The notes: generated by a model not told the origin, from the sequence alone. A DNA stretch of 64,000 bases from Selenomonas sp. AE3005 (GCF_905233635.1 NZ_CAJODG010000023.1:1-64000), one strand, 5' to 3'. Shown: positions 42,011 through 50,254, counted from the first letter of the stretch. Made by a program: numbers and translations.

Positions 42011-42075
42011 TTATAACGCCGTTATTTCAGTTTTGCCACAGGCATAACTTCCTCTTAGCGTTTTCCTCCGGGGAC
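42011..42075 (-). repeat. Degenerate TTATAACG-ended repeat, copy D
   Basis: TTATAACGCCGTTATTTCAGTTTTGCC followed by CAGGCATAACTTCCTCTTAGCG matches the start of copy B (45934) with several changes; the rest is missing. A decayed or truncated copy. Confidence 0.65.
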
Positions 42076-42172
42076 CAGGTAACAATTTTATCACTGTATA
42101 TCACTAAAGTACAAATGTATTACATTGGAGTTTTTTGACGGGATTAACCCATTTTTTTGCGTGTTTTCTCGC

Positions 42173-42209
42173 GACTTTGATTGACTTTGATTGACTTTAG
42201 TTGTATAGT
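42173..42209 (+). promoter_or_regulatory. Fructose operon promoter with three tandem 10-bp repeats
   Basis: GACTTTGATT (42173), GACTTTGATT (42183), GACTTTAGTT (42193) are head-to-tail, exactly one helical turn apart. Inside them the -35 TTGACT (42181-42186) and -10 TATAGT (42204-42209) are 17 bases apart. The layout suits a DeoR-type repressor covering the promoter, most likely the regulator encoded next. Confidence 0.75.
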
Positions 42210-42242
42210 ATAAAATAATCAAACTTTTGGAGAGTGATAGCC

Positions 42243-42989
42243 ATGCTGACGGAAGAGCGTTATGCCATAATCCTCCGTATTCTCGAAGAAAAAAAGGCTG
42301 TTACAGTCCTTGATTTAACCAAGGCCCTTGATGCCTCGGAATCCACGGTACGCCGCGACCTCACCGCCTTGCATAAGAGTGGACGTCTCTACAAAGTTTA
42401 CGGCGGTGCTACTTCCATCGACAACAATTACAGCAATGCCGAGGAAGATATGAAAACCAAGAACGATTTATTCCCCGAGGAAAAAATCGCTATTGCCAAA
42501 AAAGCCGCCAGCCTGATTAAGCGCAAAGATTTCGTTTATATCGACGCCGGCACCACCACGCTGCACCTTATTGACTTCATTACCGAAACCAGTGCCGCCT
42601 TTGTCACCAACGGCATGCAGCATGCCAGCAAACTGGCAGCCAAAGGTTTTAAGGTCTTTATTATCGGCGGCGCAGTAAAAGCCATCACTGAGGCCGTGGT
42701 CGGCACAGAGGCTTTAAACAATTTAAAATATTATAACTTCACCAAAGGCTTTTTCGGCACCAATGGCATCAGCATGAAATCCGGATTTTCTACGCCAGAT
42801 GCCGAAGAGGGCACCATCAAAGGGGCCGCCTTATCACGTTGCAAAAATGCCTACGTACTGGCTGACCAGTCAAAATTCAACAAGATTTCCCCCATTACCT
42901 TTGCCCATATCTCCAGTGCTACCATCATTACCGGTAAACTGACAGATATAAAATATCGAGATTATACCACTATTCTTGAAGGAGAGTAA
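42243..42989 (+). CDS. DeoR/GlpR family regulator of the fructose operon
   Basis: 248 residues from ATG at 42243 (GGAG 10 bases before; the GTG at 42234 is too close to it). N-terminal HTH_DeoR: MLTEERYAIILRILEEKKAV through 'ASESTVRRDLTALHKSGRLYKVYGGA' (about 1-58). C-terminal DeoRC sugar-phosphate-sensing domain with FVYIDAGTTTLHLI near 100, FVTNGMQHA, and 'KGFFGTNGISMKSGFSTPDAEEG' near 175-197. It is the first gene of a regulator-fruK-fruA operon, so the effector is probably fructose 1-phosphate and the target its own promoter. Confidence 0.92.
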   Translation: MLTEERYAIILRILEEKKAVTVLDLTKALDASESTVRRDLTALHKSGRLYKVYGGATSIDNNYSNAEEDMKTKNDLFPEEKIAIAKKAASLIKRKDFVYIDAGTTTLHLIDFITETSAAFVTNGMQHASKLAAKGFKVFIIGGAVKAITEAVVGTEALNNLKYYNFTKGFFGTNGISMKSGFSTPDAEEGTIKGAALSRCKNAYVLADQSKFNKISPITFAHISSATIITGKLTDIKYRDYTTILEGE

Positions 42990-42993
42990 GAGA

Positions 42994-43902
42994 ATGATTT
43001 ACACCGTAACCTTCAATCCATCCCTGGATTACATTGTACGCCTTGATTCCTTTACAGCAGGCCAGATTAACCGCGTCAACTACGAGCAGGTTTTGGCCGG
43101 CGGCAAGGGCATCAACGTGTCCATCGTGCTGAAGAACCTCGGCCATGATAACACGGCCCTGGGTTTCCTGGCTGGCTTTACCGGCGAAGAAATCAAATCC
43201 CAGCTGAAAGACTTTGGCGTAAAAAGCGATTTTGTCCAGCTGGAAAAGGGTTTCTCCCGTATTAACGTAAAAGCCAAGGCTGAAAATGAAACGGAAATCA
43301 ACGGTCAGGGACCTGACATCAGCGAGGCAAAACAGCAGGAACTCTTCGCGCAGCTGGATAAGCTGGTAGAAGGTGACACACTGGTGCTGGCCGGTTCCAT
43401 TCCCAAGACGCTGCCGGACGATATTTATCAGCGCATTATGGCCCGTCTGGACGGCAAAGGCATCCGCATTGTGGTTGATGCCGAAAAGAAACTGCTCCTC
43501 AACGTGCTGCAATATCATCCGTTCCTGATTAAACCCAACAATCACGAACTGGGTGATATGTTCGGTGTAACCCTCAAAACCGACGAGGAAATCATCACCT
43601 ACGCCAAGAAGCTGCAGGAAAAAGGCGCGCAGAACGTGCTGATTTCCATGGCTGGCGATGGCGCTATCCTGCTGACGGCTGAGGGCCAGTCCTTCAAATG
43701 CCCGGCACCGAAGGGCAAGCTCATCAACTCCGTAGGTGCTGGTGACTCCATGGTGGCCGGCTTTATCACGGGTTACATGGAATCCAATGGCGATTTTGAA
43801 CAGGCCTTCCACTGGGGCGTAGCTACCGGCTCCGCTTCTGCGTTCAGCGAAAACCTTGCTACCCGTCCTGAAGTAGAGGCGCTTTTGAAGACCATCGCCT
43901 AA
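42994..43902 (+). CDS. fruK: 1-phosphofructokinase
   Basis: A 302-residue PfkB/ribokinase-family enzyme that phosphorylates fructose 1-phosphate to the 1,6-bisphosphate. The start is ATG at 42994 behind AAGGAGAG, only 4 bases after the regulator's stop. Signatures: the N-terminal 'MIYTVTFNPSLDYIVRLDSF' strand, GGKGINVSIVLKNLG near 38, and the catalytic loop NSVGAGDSMVAGF near 250 with its Asp base. It sits between the regulator and the fructose PTS, which fixes the substrate well. Confidence 0.95.
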   Translation: MIYTVTFNPSLDYIVRLDSFTAGQINRVNYEQVLAGGKGINVSIVLKNLGHDNTALGFLAGFTGEEIKSQLKDFGVKSDFVQLEKGFSRINVKAKAENETEINGQGPDISEAKQQELFAQLDKLVEGDTLVLAGSIPKTLPDDIYQRIMARLDGKGIRIVVDAEKKLLLNVLQYHPFLIKPNNHELGDMFGVTLKTDEEIITYAKKLQEKGAQNVLISMAGDGAILLTAEGQSFKCPAPKGKLINSVGAGDSMVAGFITGYMESNGDFEQAFHWGVATGSASAFSENLATRPEVEALLKTIA

Positions 43903-43982
43903 ACTAAAATTCCATTATATAATTGGGTGTTCGCCTGTAAGGCATTATTTATAAATTCTTTTTTTACAAAGGAGAGAACATT

Positions 43983-45875
43983 ATGCGTATTACCGACCTG
44001 CTCAAGAGCGAGAGCATCGCTCTGGGTACTTCCCCGGCTGATAAAAACGCAGCCATCAATCTGCTGGCCGACCTCATGGAGGCTGGCGGCAACCTGTCCG
44101 ACAAGGAACAGTACAAGAAAGATGTCTTTGCCCGTGAGGCCTCCGGCACGACCGGCCTCGGCGATGGTATCGCCACGCCGCATGCCAAGAGTGCTGGCGT
44201 AAAGGCTGCCGGTCTGGCCGCTATGACGGTTCCCGGCGGTATGGATTTTGCGTCCATGGACGGCCTGCCGAGCCGCCTGTTCTTCATGATTGCTGCTCCG
44301 GACTCTGCCAATGACGACCATCTGGCTATCCTGTCCAAGCTGGCTACCATGATTATGGACCCGGACTTCAAAGAGGCTCTTATCGCTGCCAAGACCAAGG
44401 AAGAATTCCTGAAACTCATCGACGCTAAAGAAGATGGCAAATTCGTTGCCGCCGCAAGCGAAGCAAAAGAAGCAGCTCCTCAGGCTGACCACATTCAGGT
44501 GCTGGCTGTTACGGCCTGCCCGACTGGTATTGCCCACACCTTTATGGCCGCTGAAAGCCTCGAACAGCACGCTAAAAAGCGCGGCATCACCATTAAGGTT
44601 GAAACCAATGGCTCCGGCGGTGCCAAAAATGTACTGACCGCTGAAGAAATCGCCAAAGCTGACGCTATTATCGTCGCTGCTGACAAGAACGTCGCTATGG
44701 CTCGTTTCGATGGCAAACCGACCATCATCACCAAGGTTGCTGACGGCATCAACAAGGCTGACGAACTCCTTGACCGTGCCCTGTCCGGCAATGCTCCCAT
44801 CTACCATGCGTCCGGCGCTGATGAAGAAACCGGTGCAGCTGACGTTTCTGGTGAAAGCCTCGGCCGTCAGATTTATAAGCACCTCATGAACGGTGTCAGC
44901 CACATGCTGCCCTTCGTTGTTGGCGGTGGTATCCTGATTGCCATGGCCTTCCTGTTCGATGATTACTCCATCGACCCGAGCAAATTCGGTTCCAACACGC
45001 CGCTGGCTAAGTTCTTCATGGATATCGGCGGTGCGTCCTTCGGTTTCATGCTGCCGATTCTCGCTGGTTTTATCGCCATGTCCATTGCTGACCGTCCGGG
45101 TCTGGCTGTAGGTTTCGTCGGCGGTGCTCTGGCTGGCAGCACTGGTTCCGGTTTCCTCGGTGCTCTCGTTGCCGGTTTCGTAGCTGGTTACGCTGTAAAC
45201 TTCCTGAAGAAAGCGTTCTCCTGCCTGCCGGAATCTCTGGACGGTATCAAACCCGTTCTGCTCTATCCGTTCTTCGGTATTCTGATTATCGGTTTCATCA
45301 GCATGTTCATCATTGCGCCGCCGGTTGGTGCAATCAACACCTGGCTCGTTGATACGCTGAAGAATATGGACCCGAACGCCCGCATTATGCTGGGTATCGT
45401 TATGGGCGGCATGATGGCTATCGACATGGGCGGCCCCATCAACAAGGCTGCTTATGTAACTGGTACGGGCCTCCTGGCCTCCGGTGAATACCATGTAATG
45501 GCCGCTGTTATGGCTGGCGGTATGGTTCCGCCTCTGGCTATCGCCCTTTGCACAACCTTCTTCAAGAACCGTTTCACCGAAAGCGAACGCAAAGCTGGTA
45601 TCACCAACTATGTAATGGGTATGTCCTTCATCACTGAAGGTGCTATCCCGTTTGCCGCTAGTGACCCCCTGCGTGTAATTCCTTCCGTATTCATCGGCTC
45701 CGCTACGGCTGGCGCTCTCTCCATGGCCTTTGACTGCACCCTGCGTGCTCCCCATGGCGGTATCTTCGTAGTACCGACCATCGGCAATGCCGGCATGTAT
45801 CTGGCAGCTATCGTCATCGGTGCTGTAGTAGGCTGCGCAGTGCTCTCCGTACTCAAAAAGCCTCTTAAAGACTAA
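43983..45875 (+). CDS. fruA: PTS fructose transporter, EIIABC
   Basis: A 630-residue fused permease. IIA (about 1-145) with phospho-His in GLGDGIATPHAKSAG near 62; IIB (about 170-265) with phospho-Cys in VTACPTGIAHTFMAAESL; IIC (about 290-630) with about 9 helices and the 'GAIPFAASDPLRVIPSVFIGSATAGALSM' segment near the end. It imports fructose as fructose 1-phosphate, which FruK then uses. ATG at 43983 follows AAAGGAGAG. Codon use is strongly biased (highly expressed), which explains the long antisense open frame. A good terminator follows. Confidence 0.95.
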   Translation: MRITDLLKSESIALGTSPADKNAAINLLADLMEAGGNLSDKEQYKKDVFAREASGTTGLGDGIATPHAKSAGVKAAGLAAMTVPGGMDFASMDGLPSRLFFMIAAPDSANDDHLAILSKLATMIMDPDFKEALIAAKTKEEFLKLIDAKEDGKFVAAASEAKEAAPQADHIQVLAVTACPTGIAHTFMAAESLEQHAKKRGITIKVETNGSGGAKNVLTAEEIAKADAIIVAADKNVAMARFDGKPTIITKVADGINKADELLDRALSGNAPIYHASGADEETGAADVSGESLGRQIYKHLMNGVSHMLPFVVGGGILIAMAFLFDDYSIDPSKFGSNTPLAKFFMDIGGASFGFMLPILAGFIAMSIADRPGLAVGFVGGALAGSTGSGFLGALVAGFVAGYAVNFLKKAFSCLPESLDGIKPVLLYPFFGILIIGFISMFIIAPPVGAINTWLVDTLKNMDPNARIMLGIVMGGMMAIDMGGPINKAAYVTGTGLLASGEYHVMAAVMAGGMVPPLAIALCTTFFKNRFTESERKAGITNYVMGMSFITEGAIPFAASDPLRVIPSVFIGSATAGALSMAFDCTLRAPHGGIFVVPTIGNAGMYLAAIVIGAVVGCAVLSVLKKPLKD

Positions 45876-45885
45876 TATCGCATAA

Positions 45886-45922
45886 AAAACCAGCAGCTCA
45901 TCATTTGATGAGCTGCTTTTTT
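45886..45922 (+). terminator. Terminator of the fructose operon
   Basis: A perfect 12-bp stem AGCAGCTCATCA/TGATGAGCTGCT with a 2-base loop, then T6. Confidence 0.9.
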
Positions 45923-45933
45923 GCGCTATGTAC

Positions 45934-46048
45934 TTATAACGCCGTTGTTCCAGTTTTGCCATAGGCAAAACTTCCTCTTGGCGTTTCAACGAGGCGGGAG
46001 ATATGCTCGCCGCCTGTTTTGGTATTCGTGCTTCTTGCCTCGTTATAT
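45934..46048 (-). repeat. TTATAACG-ended intergenic repeat, copy B (inverted)
   Basis: TTATAACGCCGTTGTTCC ... CTTGCCTCGTTATAT. It is the inverted form of copies A and C but lacks the CCCCCACCT hairpin, going from CGAATACC straight to the end. Its right end overlaps the last codon and stop of the gene at 46043. Confidence 0.85.
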
Positions 46049-46513
46049 CCCCAAAAACGAATTGACCTGGAAGTTTCTGATACTGGCCAGCATAGTTGTC
46101 TTTAGGGCTGCTGTCAGTGCCTTGCCGGTGGCCTGGGCCGCTGCGGTGTCGATATTTCCGTTGAGCAGGCCGGTGTTATTCAGCTGATTCAGCCAGGCGA
46201 TATTCTGCGCTACTTCGTTAATAGCCTGCTGATTCAGCGAACGCTGCTGGCGTTTATAATAGCTGTACATATAATCCTGCGTCTTTTTACGGCTGTCTGA
46301 CCAAAAGCTGTCCATCAGGCCCAGCTTATACTTCGTCAGGTCATACTCATTAAGAGTCTTGTCCCATTCTTCCTGTTCCCTCTTTACCTCATTCCAGATA
46401 TCCGCAAAACTCTCCCCTATATCTGTCTTATTCGTGGTCGTTTTCGTACCCTTATATGATTTATCTGCTAACTTTTGCAGGGTCAGCAATGTTTCCAAAG
46501 CCATTTGTGACAT
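46043..46513 (-). CDS. Protein of unknown function, helical, ends inside a repeat element
   Basis: 156 residues, start ATG at 46513 behind AAAGGGGGC. It is wholly helical with many Gln, Lys and Asn ('FADIWNEVKREQEEWDKTLNEYDLTKYKLGLMDSFWSDSRKKTQDYMYSYYKRQ') and probably a coiled coil. No family is recognised. The stop codon TAA is part of the TATAACGAGG end of repeat copy B, so the element's arrival may have set a new, earlier end to the protein. Confidence 0.7.
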   Translation of the reverse strand: MSQMALETLLTLQKLADKSYKGTKTTTNKTDIGESFADIWNEVKREQEEWDKTLNEYDLTKYKLGLMDSFWSDSRKKTQDYMYSYYKRQQRSLNQQAINEVAQNIAWLNQLNNTGLLNGNIDTAAAQATGKALTAALKTTMLASIRNFQVNSFLGI

Positions 46514-46572
46514 AAATACAGCCCCCTTTCTATCCTATATATCGACAGAAAGGGGGCAAAACTTTAGCTATA

Positions 46573-46992
46573 TTAGTCTTCTTCTACCGGGCGCAGGGCA
46601 TTATCCATCGGTGCCTTGGCATTCGGCAGCAGGTCACTCAGCTTGGCTGTCTTAACTACGCCATCCATATTGGTCATAATTATTTCCTGTACATCAAACT
46701 CTGCCAACAGCTGGCATACAGCACCATTGGGGATAAAGGGCTCTTCCGTATCAGCGATTATGGCGATGGCGTCAAATTCGCGTTTGCCATCAGCCACGGC
46801 ACGGTACATAGCCACTTCCTCCGCAAAAACCGACAGGCGCGGTATGGCATTTTCTATATTGCAGCCTGTGTAAAAAGTCCCATCACTGGCCAGCACACAT
46901 GCTCCTATGGCCGCCTTACCATAAGGTACGTAGGCATTATCCATGACCTGCATGGCCGCCCGCACCATCGTATCCACTATTTCCGGATTCAT
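46573..46992 (-). CDS. Cytidine-deaminase-like protein lacking all three zinc cysteines
   Basis: 139 residues with the fold of homotetrameric cytidine deaminase: 'NAYVPYGKAAIGACVLASDGTFYTGCNIENA' at 19-49 is the usual substrate-binding N-terminal part. The zinc site is changed: where family members read C-A-E, this has F56-A57-E58, and where they read P-C-x-x-C it has P88-N89-G90-A91-V92-C93. So all three Cys ligand positions are replaced (F, N, V), while the catalytic Glu stays. Catalysis of the normal kind is not expected. The gene looks intact and has a ribosome site, so it may be a binding pseudoenzyme. Confidence 0.82.
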   Translation of the reverse strand: MNPEIVDTMVRAAMQVMDNAYVPYGKAAIGACVLASDGTFYTGCNIENAIPRLSVFAEEVAMYRAVADGKREFDAIAIIADTEEPFIPNGAVCQLLAEFDVQEIIMTNMDGVVKTAKLSDLLPNAKAPMDNALRPVEED

Positions 46993-47081
46993 TGTCCACT
47001 CACTCCTTTTGTCGCCAATACTATCTACTTTTACTATTCCCCGTCCATCAGCAAATTCCTTGTCGCGGGAAAATAAAATTT

Positions 47082-47762
47082 TTACACCACATCTACACGG
47101 ATAACCCCATCTATCTGCCGTACGGCATCAACGATGATGATACTCTTAATGCTCTGCTTGTTGAAAATCTCCAGGTCTATATACATGGATTTCTCGCCAC
47201 TGTCATCAACTTCATCTTCATCGGCCTTGACCTTAACGCCGCGCACCCGGAGCTGCAAATCTTCCAGACAGCGGCTGATACGCATGAGCTGCCCCGGCCT
47301 GTCAACCGTATGGATATTAAGTGATAAATTCTTTTCATGGTCTACCCAGTCATCCAAGCGTGATAAACTGCCCAAAGTCACAAATACCAACGCCGTAGTG
47401 ATAAGAGCCCCGGAATAAAAACCACAACCCACAGCCAGACCAACACCAGCCACCACCCACAAACAGGCAGCAGTGGTAAGTCCGGTAACCGACAGGCCTT
47501 CCTTCATGATGGCGCCAGCCCCCAGAAAACCTATGCCGCTGACCACCTGTGCAGCTAATCTGGCCGGGTCAGCATTTGTCCGTCCCTCGACATTTTGATA
47601 CAGGGCCTCTGACAGGACCATAATAAGACAGGAACCCAGACATACCAGCACATTTGTTCTCAGACCTGCTGACTTGCGTCGTGACTGCCGTTCATACCCG
47701 ATAACGCCGCCCAAAACACAGGCGAGAACCAGCCGCAGAAACAACTCACCCTCTGACAGCAT
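47082..47762 (-). CDS. MgtC/SapB family membrane protein
   Basis: 226 residues. Four helices (about 5-130) with the family signature 'LRLVLACVLGGVIGYERQSRRKSAGLRTNVLVCLGSCLIMVLS' and 'ARLAAQVVSGIGFLGAGAIMKEG', then a cytoplasmic ACT-like domain (about 150-226: 'LNIHTVDRPGQLMRISRCLEDLQLRVRGVKVK'). The family helps survival at low Mg2+ and modulates ATP synthase in some pathogens; the role here is not known. Start ATG at 47762 behind GGAGGTGAG. Confidence 0.9.
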   Translation of the reverse strand: MLSEGELFLRLVLACVLGGVIGYERQSRRKSAGLRTNVLVCLGSCLIMVLSEALYQNVEGRTNADPARLAAQVVSGIGFLGAGAIMKEGLSVTGLTTAACLWVVAGVGLAVGCGFYSGALITTALVFVTLGSLSRLDDWVDHEKNLSLNIHTVDRPGQLMRISRCLEDLQLRVRGVKVKADEDEVDDSGEKSMYIDLEIFNKQSIKSIIIVDAVRQIDGVIRVDVV

Positions 47763-47874
47763 ATCATCTCACCTCCGCAGCATTTTCTTCATATTCCCGG
47801 TATCTATAATATATTCCCTCTCCTGGCAGAAAATCCTTCCTCAACAATACAACATTCCCTTAAACATCATAAAA

Positions 47875-48152
47875 TTATCCACAAAACAATCCACAGCTGT
47901 GGATAAACTCTGTTTATCGTAACTATTTTATCATTTTCCTACTATAATATATAAGCCACATGTGTATATTGTTCAAAACAAATACGCTAAAATCTGTGGA
48001 CAATGTGGATAAATCCGTGGATAACCCTATATATCCCCTCTTGACAAGTTGATTTTCCATATATTTTGTGGTTTTTTCCACCATTTTTTATCAACTTTTT
48101 GTGGATAACAGCTACTCTCACCATATAGTTACAATTTTTTACTTTTTCCACA
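47875..48152. promoter_or_regulatory. Cluster of DnaA boxes in AT-rich DNA
   Basis: Perfect TTATCCACA boxes at 47875-47883 (+), 47898-47906 (-), 48004-48012 (-) and 48100-48108 (-); one-mismatch boxes at 47995-48003 (-), 48016-48024 (-) and 48144-48152 (+); a two-mismatch box at 47887-47895 (+). The segment from 47907 to 47990 is very AT-rich. It looks like an origin or a DnaA-binding (datA/DARS-like) site. The gyrB-gyrA block, transcribed leftwards, argues that the main origin is to the right of the window, so a secondary DnaA site is the better guess. Confidence 0.7.
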
Positions 48153-48603
48153 GGGAATATGGGGATTTTATTAAGTTCGCATTATAGTAACGCACATCGC
48201 CTGATACTTCTTCTCCGAGCCATGCCGGCCTAAAGAAATCACTATCCTCGGCAGTCAGTTCAATTTCAGCCACAACCAGTCCTGCATTTTCCCCGGCAAA
48301 TACGTCTATCTCCCATATATCGCTGCCGTGTCTTTCCAGATAACGTGTCTTGGTCAGTACAGGCTGCTCAGCCAGCTCTAAAATCGCCTCTGCCTCTTTA
48401 AGCGGTATTTCGTATTCAAACTCCGCCCGGCTTATTCCCTTGTTTTTTCCTTTTATCGTCAAAAAGCCCTTTTCGCCCTTTATGCGGACTCTCACTGTAC
48501 GCTCCGGCATTGTAGACAGATACCCCTGGGCAATTTTTTCCCCCTGCCCCTGTGGCTGCCAGCCAGCCTTTACCAAAAATTTGCGCTCTATTTCCTGTGC
48601 CAT
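48139..48603 (-). CDS. CYTH domain protein (triphosphate tunnel metalloenzyme)
   Basis: 154 residues. The N-terminal EIERKF (ExExK) motif and the strands 'TVRVRIKGEKGFLTIKGKNKGISRAEFEYEIP' and 'LTKTRYLERHGSDIWEIDVFAGENAGLVVAEIEL' are the tunnel Lys/Arg/Glu pattern of CYTH enzymes (inorganic triphosphatase or adenylate-cyclase class IV-like). Tripolyphosphatase activity is the commonest in stand-alone bacterial members. The last codons overlap one DnaA-box-like site (48144). ATG at 48603 follows GGAGG. Confidence 0.9.
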   Translation of the reverse strand: MAQEIERKFLVKAGWQPQGQGEKIAQGYLSTMPERTVRVRIKGEKGFLTIKGKNKGISRAEFEYEIPLKEAEAILELAEQPVLTKTRYLERHGSDIWEIDVFAGENAGLVVAEIELTAEDSDFFRPAWLGEEVSGDVRYYNANLIKSPYSLWKK

Positions 48604-48706
48604 ATCAGCAACCTCCTTTTCTCTCGTAATTGTAACACTTTTTTTGCTTATCTACTCCTTTTTTCATATTTCTTTGCTATAATAACACTATATGTCTTTT
48701 ATTTGT

Positions 48707-48741
48707 TTATAACGCGGAAGATATCTTCTTCCGCGTTATAA
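48707..48741. repeat. 35-bp perfect palindrome with TTATAACG ends, copy E
   Basis: TTATAACGCGGAAGA, five-base centre TATCT, then the exact complement. It has the same TTATAACG ends as the 115-145-bp repeats but almost no inner part. It lies 32 bases before the LCP gene and would form a strong hairpin in that mRNA leader. Confidence 0.8.
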
Positions 48742-48772
48742 CACTACAAACTACAGAAAAGAAGGTATTGTT

Positions 48773-50041
48773 TTGCAAGAATCAAATATTCCACCACGTA
48801 AAGCAAAAAATAAACGACGCATTTGGCCCTGGTTGCTGCTTATCGTTGTTTTTCTTGCCGCAGCTATAGGCGGTGCGTATTTCGCCAGCAACAGCCTGCT
48901 GGAAAAGCCGACAGAGAACAACAAGCAGAAAGAAGAACTGCTGACCGCCAAGGACAAGGCCACCATCATGATTATGGGTGTCGATGAGCGCGACGACGAT
49001 GTAGGGCGCAGTGACACACTGATGATTGCCTCCATTGACCCGAAAAACAATCAGGCCTCCCTGCTGTCTGTGCCCCGTGATACCCGGGTAAAGATAAAGG
49101 GACACGGCTTTGACAAGGTTAATGCTGCTTATGCCTACGGTAAGGAAAAACTCTCCCAGGACACGGTAGAGAGCCTCTTAGGGGTAAATATTGACCACTA
49201 CATCATCATCAACACCAAGTCTTTCAAAAAGATAATCGACGCCATAGGCGGCATTGATATCGATGTGCCTAAACGTATGCACTATGAGGACCCCTGGGAC
49301 GATGATGGCGGCCTTATCATCGACTTCCATCCCGGTATGCAGCACATGGACGGCGCCAAAGCCGTAACCTATGTACGCTATCGTGATGAAGAAGGCGATT
49401 TGGGACGTATCCGCCGTCAGCAGGACTTTGTCAGAGCCTGCATGGAAAAACTTGTTTCCCCGGCCATTATTCCCAAACTGCCTGTTGTCATCAAGGAAGT
49501 AATGGGTTCTATTGAAACAGACCTGTCCTTCCGTCAGCTGCTGGAATTTGCCGGCACGCTCAAAGAATCAAAAAATAACGGCCTCAAAACCGACATGGTA
49601 CCAGGACGCCCGTTGTATATTGAAGGTATCAGCTATTGGATTCCTGACTTGAACAAGCTCCGTATGACGGTGGCTGATACATTAGGTGTATCCCTCAGCG
49701 GCAAGTATAAAACCCGTATGGAGGCCGATATCCGCGAGTACGAAAACAGCATTCCTGCCAGTGCCAGCGAAGTTCCGGCCAGCGATACCTCCATTGGCCG
49801 CGCCAAACCTGCGGATAACATTAAGAACCGCAAAAAAGAAGAAAAAAATACTGACAAGAAAAAACGCAGTACCAGCCAAGAAACAACCAGCAAGGAAACA
49901 CGTACCTCTGACAGTGAAGAGCGCAACGAAGCCACTACCACAACAACTACTTCCGGCAGTGATTCCAATAAAGCCAGTGACAGCATCCGTGAACCGGCCG
50001 CCGTTCCCACGCCCAGCAGTGGTGTCAGCAAAACGCGCTAA
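48773..50041 (+). CDS. LytR-CpsA-Psr (LCP) family protein
   Basis: 422 residues, start TTG at 48773 (AGAAGG before it). One N-terminal membrane helix (about 19-40, 'IWPWLLLIVVFLAAAIGGAY'). The LCP domain (about 65-250) has 'IMIMGVDERDDDVGRSDTLMIASIDPKNNQASLLSVPRDTRVKI', 'AYGKEKLSQDTVESLLGVNIDHYIIINTKSF' and 'VTYVRYRDEEGDLGRIRRQQDFVRA', which hold the Asp and Arg residues that bind polyprenyl pyrophosphate. Such enzymes attach polymers to the wall. A low-complexity Ser/Thr/Lys/Glu tail (about 330-422) is unusually long and may be disordered. A terminator follows. Confidence 0.92.
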   Translation: MQESNIPPRKAKNKRRIWPWLLLIVVFLAAAIGGAYFASNSLLEKPTENNKQKEELLTAKDKATIMIMGVDERDDDVGRSDTLMIASIDPKNNQASLLSVPRDTRVKIKGHGFDKVNAAYAYGKEKLSQDTVESLLGVNIDHYIIINTKSFKKIIDAIGGIDIDVPKRMHYEDPWDDDGGLIIDFHPGMQHMDGAKAVTYVRYRDEEGDLGRIRRQQDFVRACMEKLVSPAIIPKLPVVIKEVMGSIETDLSFRQLLEFAGTLKESKNNGLKTDMVPGRPLYIEGISYWIPDLNKLRMTVADTLGVSLSGKYKTRMEADIREYENSIPASASEVPASDTSIGRAKPADNIKNRKKEEKNTDKKKRSTSQETTSKETRTSDSEERNEATTTTTTSGSDSNKASDSIREPAAVPTPSSGVSKTR

Positions 50042-50060
50042 GTAAATACTTCACAAGCTA

Positions 50061-50110
50061 AAAAGCCTGTGTAACAATCTGCTAAAGAGTAAATTGTTAC
50101 ACAGGCTTTT
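50061..50110 (+). terminator. Terminator after the LCP gene
   Basis: AAAAGCCTGTGTAACAAT pairs with ATTGTTACACAGGCTTTT (18 bp). Confidence 0.88.
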
Positions 50111-50254
50111 CAATTTTGCTAAATATCCATAGCGTATGTTTATCATATCCATGCATATTTTATATTTGTCTTTTTCTTATTACTGTATATAATAATAGAT
50201 ATTACACTTTATTTATATTTATACTTAATTTATTAAAAAAGTGTAAATTGTAAC
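50111..50254. other. AT-rich intergenic stretch
   Basis: 144 bases of AT-rich DNA between the LCP terminator and repeat copy C. No gene, hairpin or clear promoter pair is seen. Confidence 0.6.

Noticed and set aside
43899..45989. Long open frame (about 690 codons) on the strand opposite fruA
   Set aside because: It mirrors the biased codon use of fruA, has no membrane or domain pattern, starts within the repeat element and lacks a ribosome site.
47875..48152. Calling this the chromosomal oriC outright
   Set aside because: gyrB and gyrA would then run against the fork, and dnaA/dnaN are expected beyond the right edge; kept as a DnaA-box cluster.
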